DNA of 64,000 bases from Polydactylus sextarius. Taxonomy: Eukaryota > Chordata > Actinopteri > Polynemidae. A model generated the notes under the pieces. That model had not been told where the DNA came from. It saw nothing but the letters and a program-made list of their open reading frames with translations, and ran no database searches. Both the position numbers and the translations under genes were made by a program. Of this stretch, positions 60,718 to 64,000 are shown piece by piece. The DNA is taken from positions 22,145,047 to 22,209,046 of the forward strand of contig CM028908.1 of assembly GCA_016801845.1 (NCBI GenBank), given 5' to 3'. Every line of letters starts with the position of its first letter. The stretch's first letter is position 1.

Positions 60718-60860
60718 AATAATAATAACAATATTAATAACAACAAATTAATAACAATAATAATAATAACATCAACTACAATAATGATGATGCTGATGAT
60801 AATAATAACAACAACAAATAACAACAGCAATAATACTCATAATCAATAATTATCATTATT
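60718..60860. repeat. Imperfect (AAT/AAC)n trinucleotide tract
   Basis: Long run of aat, aac and gat triplets filling most of the intron between the noncoding exon and the signal-peptide exon. The Asn-rich and Ile-rich open frames crossing it are artefacts. Confidence 0.85.
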
Positions 60861-60894
60861 ATCATAATCTCTTTTGTCCTTTTCAGCAACGGAG

Positions 60895-60952
60895 ATGACT
60901 AAGGGAATGTTCTTATTGCTCCTGCTTTTGCAGACTTTCACAGGATACACAG
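60895..60952 (+). CDS. Signal-peptide exon of an unidentified secreted or membrane protein (partial)
   Basis: An exon from acceptor ttttcag (ending 60886) to donor acacag|gtaaa (after 60952) encodes MTKGMFLLLLLLQTFTGYT plus one base: a compact signal peptide ending in phase 1, the usual arrangement where a signal exon precedes an extracellular domain exon (Ig, TNFR, lectin, chemokine and others). Together with the TATA box and noncoding exon upstream it makes a convincing gene start. I could not find a next exon before 64000, because the following 3 kb is largely repeats, so the gene may continue beyond the window. No family can be named. Confidence 0.5.
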
Positions 60953-61125
60953 GTAAAAAACATAAAAACATGTTTCTGATTTAGATAACAAATAAGCATT
61001 AATGAGAGCAATCACAAACAGTGAATCAGAAGAAGTTTCAATTTGTTTTCTGGTTGTGTGAATTACTAAATTTAGGCCTAGACATAAAATAGTTTGTTAA
61101 TTACTCATTTAGTGCTGATTGATAA

Positions 61126-61190
61126 TCTATCTATCTGTCTGTCTGTCTCTATTGTATCTATTGTATGTATCTATTTATCTATTTATACAG
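61126..61190. repeat. (CTAT/CTGT)n tetranucleotide tract
   Basis: Interrupted run of ctat and ctgt units, grading into atttatct. Confidence 0.75.
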
Positions 61191-61210
61191 CAGTGATCAT
61201 TATATAAACT

Positions 61211-61213
61211 CAT

Positions 61214-61253
<40 letters not shown>

Positions 61254-61270
61254 ACGCACACACACTCATG
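61211..61270. repeat. (GT)n microsatellite capped by 14-bp inverted repeat
   Basis: CATGAGTGTGTGTG at the left is the exact reverse complement of CACACACACTCATG at the right, with further GT units and TGCACGCA in between. Confidence 0.8.
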
Positions 61271-61404
61271 CTTGCTTGTGTGAGTAAGTTAGTTATCTGT
61301 GGATGTGCGAAGATTGTCACTGGATGTACCAGTCTTTGGGATGTGCAGTGGGGAGTCACACACATGCCAAGCCAACCCTCACCTCAGTACCATGTGGTAG
61401 GGGG

Positions 61405-61441
61405 CAGCCCAAGCATACATACTGTATGTATGCTTGGGCTG
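61405..61441. repeat. Perfect 17-bp palindrome (hairpin)
   Basis: The arm 61405-61421 (cagcccaagcatacata) is the exact reverse complement of 61425-61441, with a 3-nt centre CTG. It lies in the presumed intron of the unidentified secreted gene. Confidence 0.9.
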
Positions 61442-61539
61442 CTGGACAGGTTAAAAAAGAAAAAAAAAAGTACTGATATATCAGACATGTTTTTAAGTAA
61501 ATATAAACAACCCCATATAGCAAAAATAATTATCACCCA

Positions 61540-62640
61540 AATTTGGCTCAAAACTGGCTTGCCATTCTGGCAAAGTTTGGGCATGGCCCATGGCCCCATT
61601 TTCGCCTATATTAGGAATGCCAAAAACAAAACTATTGGAGGCCAGATTCCACCCCAAACCAGTTATGAAACTCCAAAACATAGTCATAACTGCCCCCTAA
61701 AAGTACCAAATCCCCACATCCCAGCCAAAGAGTAGATAAAAGTGACCCAGAGTGAAACATAACTATACCAAATGATGGTTTGCTTGTTCATTTATTTAAT
61801 TATTTATTTAATCATTTATTTATTTATACTCATCATATCCTAGCACTCTGTGCTCATAAGGTTGTATTATGTTAAATTAATCATGTACTTGTGTCCTAGG
61901 CTCATAAGGTTTTATTGTTAAGTTATGGTATGTGTCTATCTATTTGTACAAAGTTAGTGAGATGACAGCCCCTAAACATTACTCGGAACTATTGATCCCT
62001 GTGCTAGCTTCAGCTTGCTATTTAATTTTTAGACACACTCTGTCTGACTTCCTAGTCTCTACTCACTGTACGTAACAACATTCAGTATGTCAGTGGTCTA
62101 TTGATGTTTGATCGCCCCCCTATGGGAAGCTCCTTTGTTAGCACTCATCATTACAGTTACCGGTATTATAGTGAAGTACACTTACCTTCCTTGGTGAACT
62201 ACACTGGAGCTACTGAAGTAGGAGCTTGCTTTTCAGGGTAGTAATCTTGAAAATTCCCGGGCTTTGCTAAGTCTTTTTGGCTTGCCATAAAATGCCAAAA
62301 TGCAACACAAATGAAAGTACAATACAATGCTGTCCCGCTCTTCACCCAGTCTTCAGGTTAACCTCCACAATTAAGCCAAATGCCAGGGTTTTGGCTAACC
62401 AGACATATATTATAACTCAGCTGTAGCATTGGTACCTTTTAGTCTTTTATGGTAAACCATAATCATGCCAAAGTTTGGCCAAAGTCTAAATGCTGTGCCA
62501 AAACAAATCAAAAAATGGCAGGTGTATGCCAAACCACAGCCAAAATGTTTGCTATCTGGGGCGATGCATCCCACCGAGGGGGGGTTACAGGGGTGGAGCA
62601 AGGAGGAGCAAGGCTAGCACCACCCTGCTCCAAGGCCAGC
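61540..62640. repeat. Possible nonautonomous DNA element, TGGC-rich
   Basis: Two flanks (61545-61625 and 62460-62560) are rich in tggc/gcca words such as ttgccattctggcaaagttt and atgccaaagtttggccaaa, a style seen in some fish DNA transposons. TTTA-type runs lie at 61790-61830. No terminal repeats were confirmed. Confidence 0.3.
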
Positions 62641-62877
62641 CTAAAGCTGTAAGGGCAAGACCAGGGTTAGAGGCCGACCACCCCCAGGTGGTTCACGTGT
62701 TGGACCACCTGTTTCTCCTGTTGTATATTGCAAATGGATGTTTCCCTTTTTACTGCTTTCATAAATAGAATTATAGTCAATTTAATTTGGACTTTTTGAG
62801 AATTTACACAAAAAGTCTTTCATGTGAAAGGAAAAAACAGAGGTCCTGCCAATAGGCACAATTATCCTCACAATTAG

Positions 62878-63110
62878 TGAAATTCGATTCAATTTTATTT
62901 ATATAGCGCCAGATCATAAAAACATTTATCTCAAGGCACCTTGAGATAAATGTTATAAATGAAACCCAACATTTCCACAATGAGCAAGGGATTGGCAACA
63001 ATGGAGAGGAAAAACTCCCTTTCAACGGGATGAAACCTCCAGCAGAACCACGCTCAGAGCGGATGGTCATCTGTCTCGAGCGGTTAGAGTGAAATGAAAA
63101 CAGAGAAAAG
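62878..63110 (+). repeat. Teleost dispersed repeat ('tttatttatatagcgcc' family)
   Basis: Begins ttcaattttatttatatagc, gccagatcataaaaac, ctcaaggcacc, then aaacccaac...gagcaagggattggcaacaa, gaggaaaaactccctttcaa and gaaacctccagcagaaccac. This order is that of a high-copy percomorph repeat. A GA-rich run (63100-63200) follows. Confidence 0.7.
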
Positions 63111-63339
63111 AGAAAGAGAAGAGACAGGGGAAAGGGAGGGGAGGAGGATGGGGGGAGAGGGAGAGAAAGAATGGGAGGGAGACCAGGAAATGGAGGAAAT
63201 GGAGATCACCCGAACGCCTTGACTGTGTCTCAAGTGATTGTAGTATCAACACACTTGTTTCAGGAACGTCCAGTTTGATGAATTCCAAGCACTGCAAAAC
63301 ATTACAAACACACCATCCCCATTGGGATATTCCTTATCT

Positions 63340-64000
63340 GTGTCTATTTTGGCATATGGCATAGTATCCCTCAAGCCTCAATCTTTGGCCTCCTGTTGTT
63401 CAATGTATGCATGGTGTCATGGGCATATATCACACATTTTACAATATTCAATGCCATTATTATGCAGATGACACACAAATACATGGTGCTTTAGCAGTTT
63501 TACCTAAAGTCTAAATTTATCAAAAATCACCATCATGAACATGCCAACTAGTATATATTTGGTTTAAAACACAAGTCGGTAAAGTTGTTCAGTCATGCTC
63601 TTATCAGTTAAGTAGCATTTTACAATTCTTTATCCCTTTAGACTGATCTTAATGTCTTAGTATAAATGATTCCCTGTAGATTTCTGCAATTTATTGTGAG
63701 TATTCTGAGTTAAGTAAAAAACTTGTCGGGTGTTCAGTTACCAGCTTTTAAGAAACCCTGCAAGACAAACGCATGTGTTTCAGCCTCTCCTCATTGGTTA
63801 CCTGAAAATTTTAGTTCAATTCAATTTTAATTCATTTTGAGATTGTACTGCTCACCAAGGCCCTTATGGTTTTGTTCCCAGTGGAATTGCTGAATTATTC
63901 CCCTATGAGATAGAGCTAGCCTCACATTCTTAGGAGGAGCTCTGTTGGCTGTCCCTAATTCCAGGCTAAAGGACTATTAGATCAGGAGTTATTGTAGCCT
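63340..64000 (+). mobile_element. Degenerate L2-like LINE reverse transcriptase, cut by window end
   Basis: A broken frame reads GIPQASIFGLLLFNVCM, then a stretch matching the YADDT catalytic motif (attattatgcagatgacaca, Ala-Asp-Asp with the Tyr shifted), and later sequence like the C-terminal ASPHWLP, and LLAVPNSRLK. The G-PQGS-LGP-LF and ADDT landmarks identify a non-LTR reverse transcriptase. Frameshifts and stops show it is dead. Confidence 0.6.

Noticed and set aside
61220..61735. 171-codon open frame
   Set aside because: It begins in a (GT)n microsatellite and runs through the palindrome and repeat-like sequence. The codons before residue 30 are a Val/Cys repeat artefact.
1..64000. CRISPR arrays, bacterial operons, phage genes, tRNA or rRNA genes
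   Set aside because: No spaced direct-repeat arrays, Shine-Dalgarno-led gene clusters or complete cloverleaf/rRNA motifs were seen. All recognised genes are spliced vertebrate genes.

Overview
The window is a piece of a ray-finned fish (teleost, probably percomorph) nuclear chromosome. Reasons: every real gene is split by short GT-AG introns; the predicted proteins match vertebrate families end to end; the background is AT-rich and full of microsatellites; and several interspersed repeats typical of teleosts are present (Tc1/mariner relics, the 'ccatccattttc' dispersed repeat, an 'agaaccagtg' MITE, L2/CR1-type LINE pieces). The species cannot be named from this sequence.

Layout: 1-12.7 kb is gene-poor and repeat-laden. 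It is followed by bpi/lbp (+, 12.8-16.6 kb), cdk5rap1 (-, 17.4-22.1), ghrh (+, 24.0-26.1), rpn2 (-, 29.4-35.6), mybl2 (-, 37.0-42.1), an unrecognised two-exon gene for a 170-aa Ser-rich protein (+, 42.9-43.5), ift52 (-, 44.0-46.7), srsf6 (-, 47.8-51.9) and acot8 (-, 52.9-55.8). The last 8 kb (56-64) is rich in retrotransposon debris but holds a TATA box and the first two exons of a gene for a signal-peptide-bearing protein that runs out of recognisable sequence. Open reading frames were reconstructed exon by exon; each of the eight recognised genes splices into one uninterrupted frame ending in a stop (bpi 473 aa, cdk5rap1 598, ghrh 142, rpn2 643, mybl2 641, ift52 444, srsf6 340, acot8 343).

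The human counterparts of all eight recognised genes lie on chromosome 20q (established knowledge), so this is a compacted conserved-synteny block, not an operon or a pathway cluster. The products act separately: innate LPS recognition, mitochondrial tRNA modification, the hypothalamic growth-hormone axis, ER N-glycosylation, cell-cycle transcription, ciliary transport, splicing, and peroxisomal acyl-CoA hydrolysis. Several neighbours converge tail to tail with poly(A) signals only 9-36 bp apart.

No CRISPR array, phage, operon or new multi-gene system was found. The most interesting leads are the unrecognised 170-aa [ST]P-rich gene, a candidate poison exon in srsf6, a candidate RFX X-box upstream of ift52, and several near-perfect hairpins of unknown origin.
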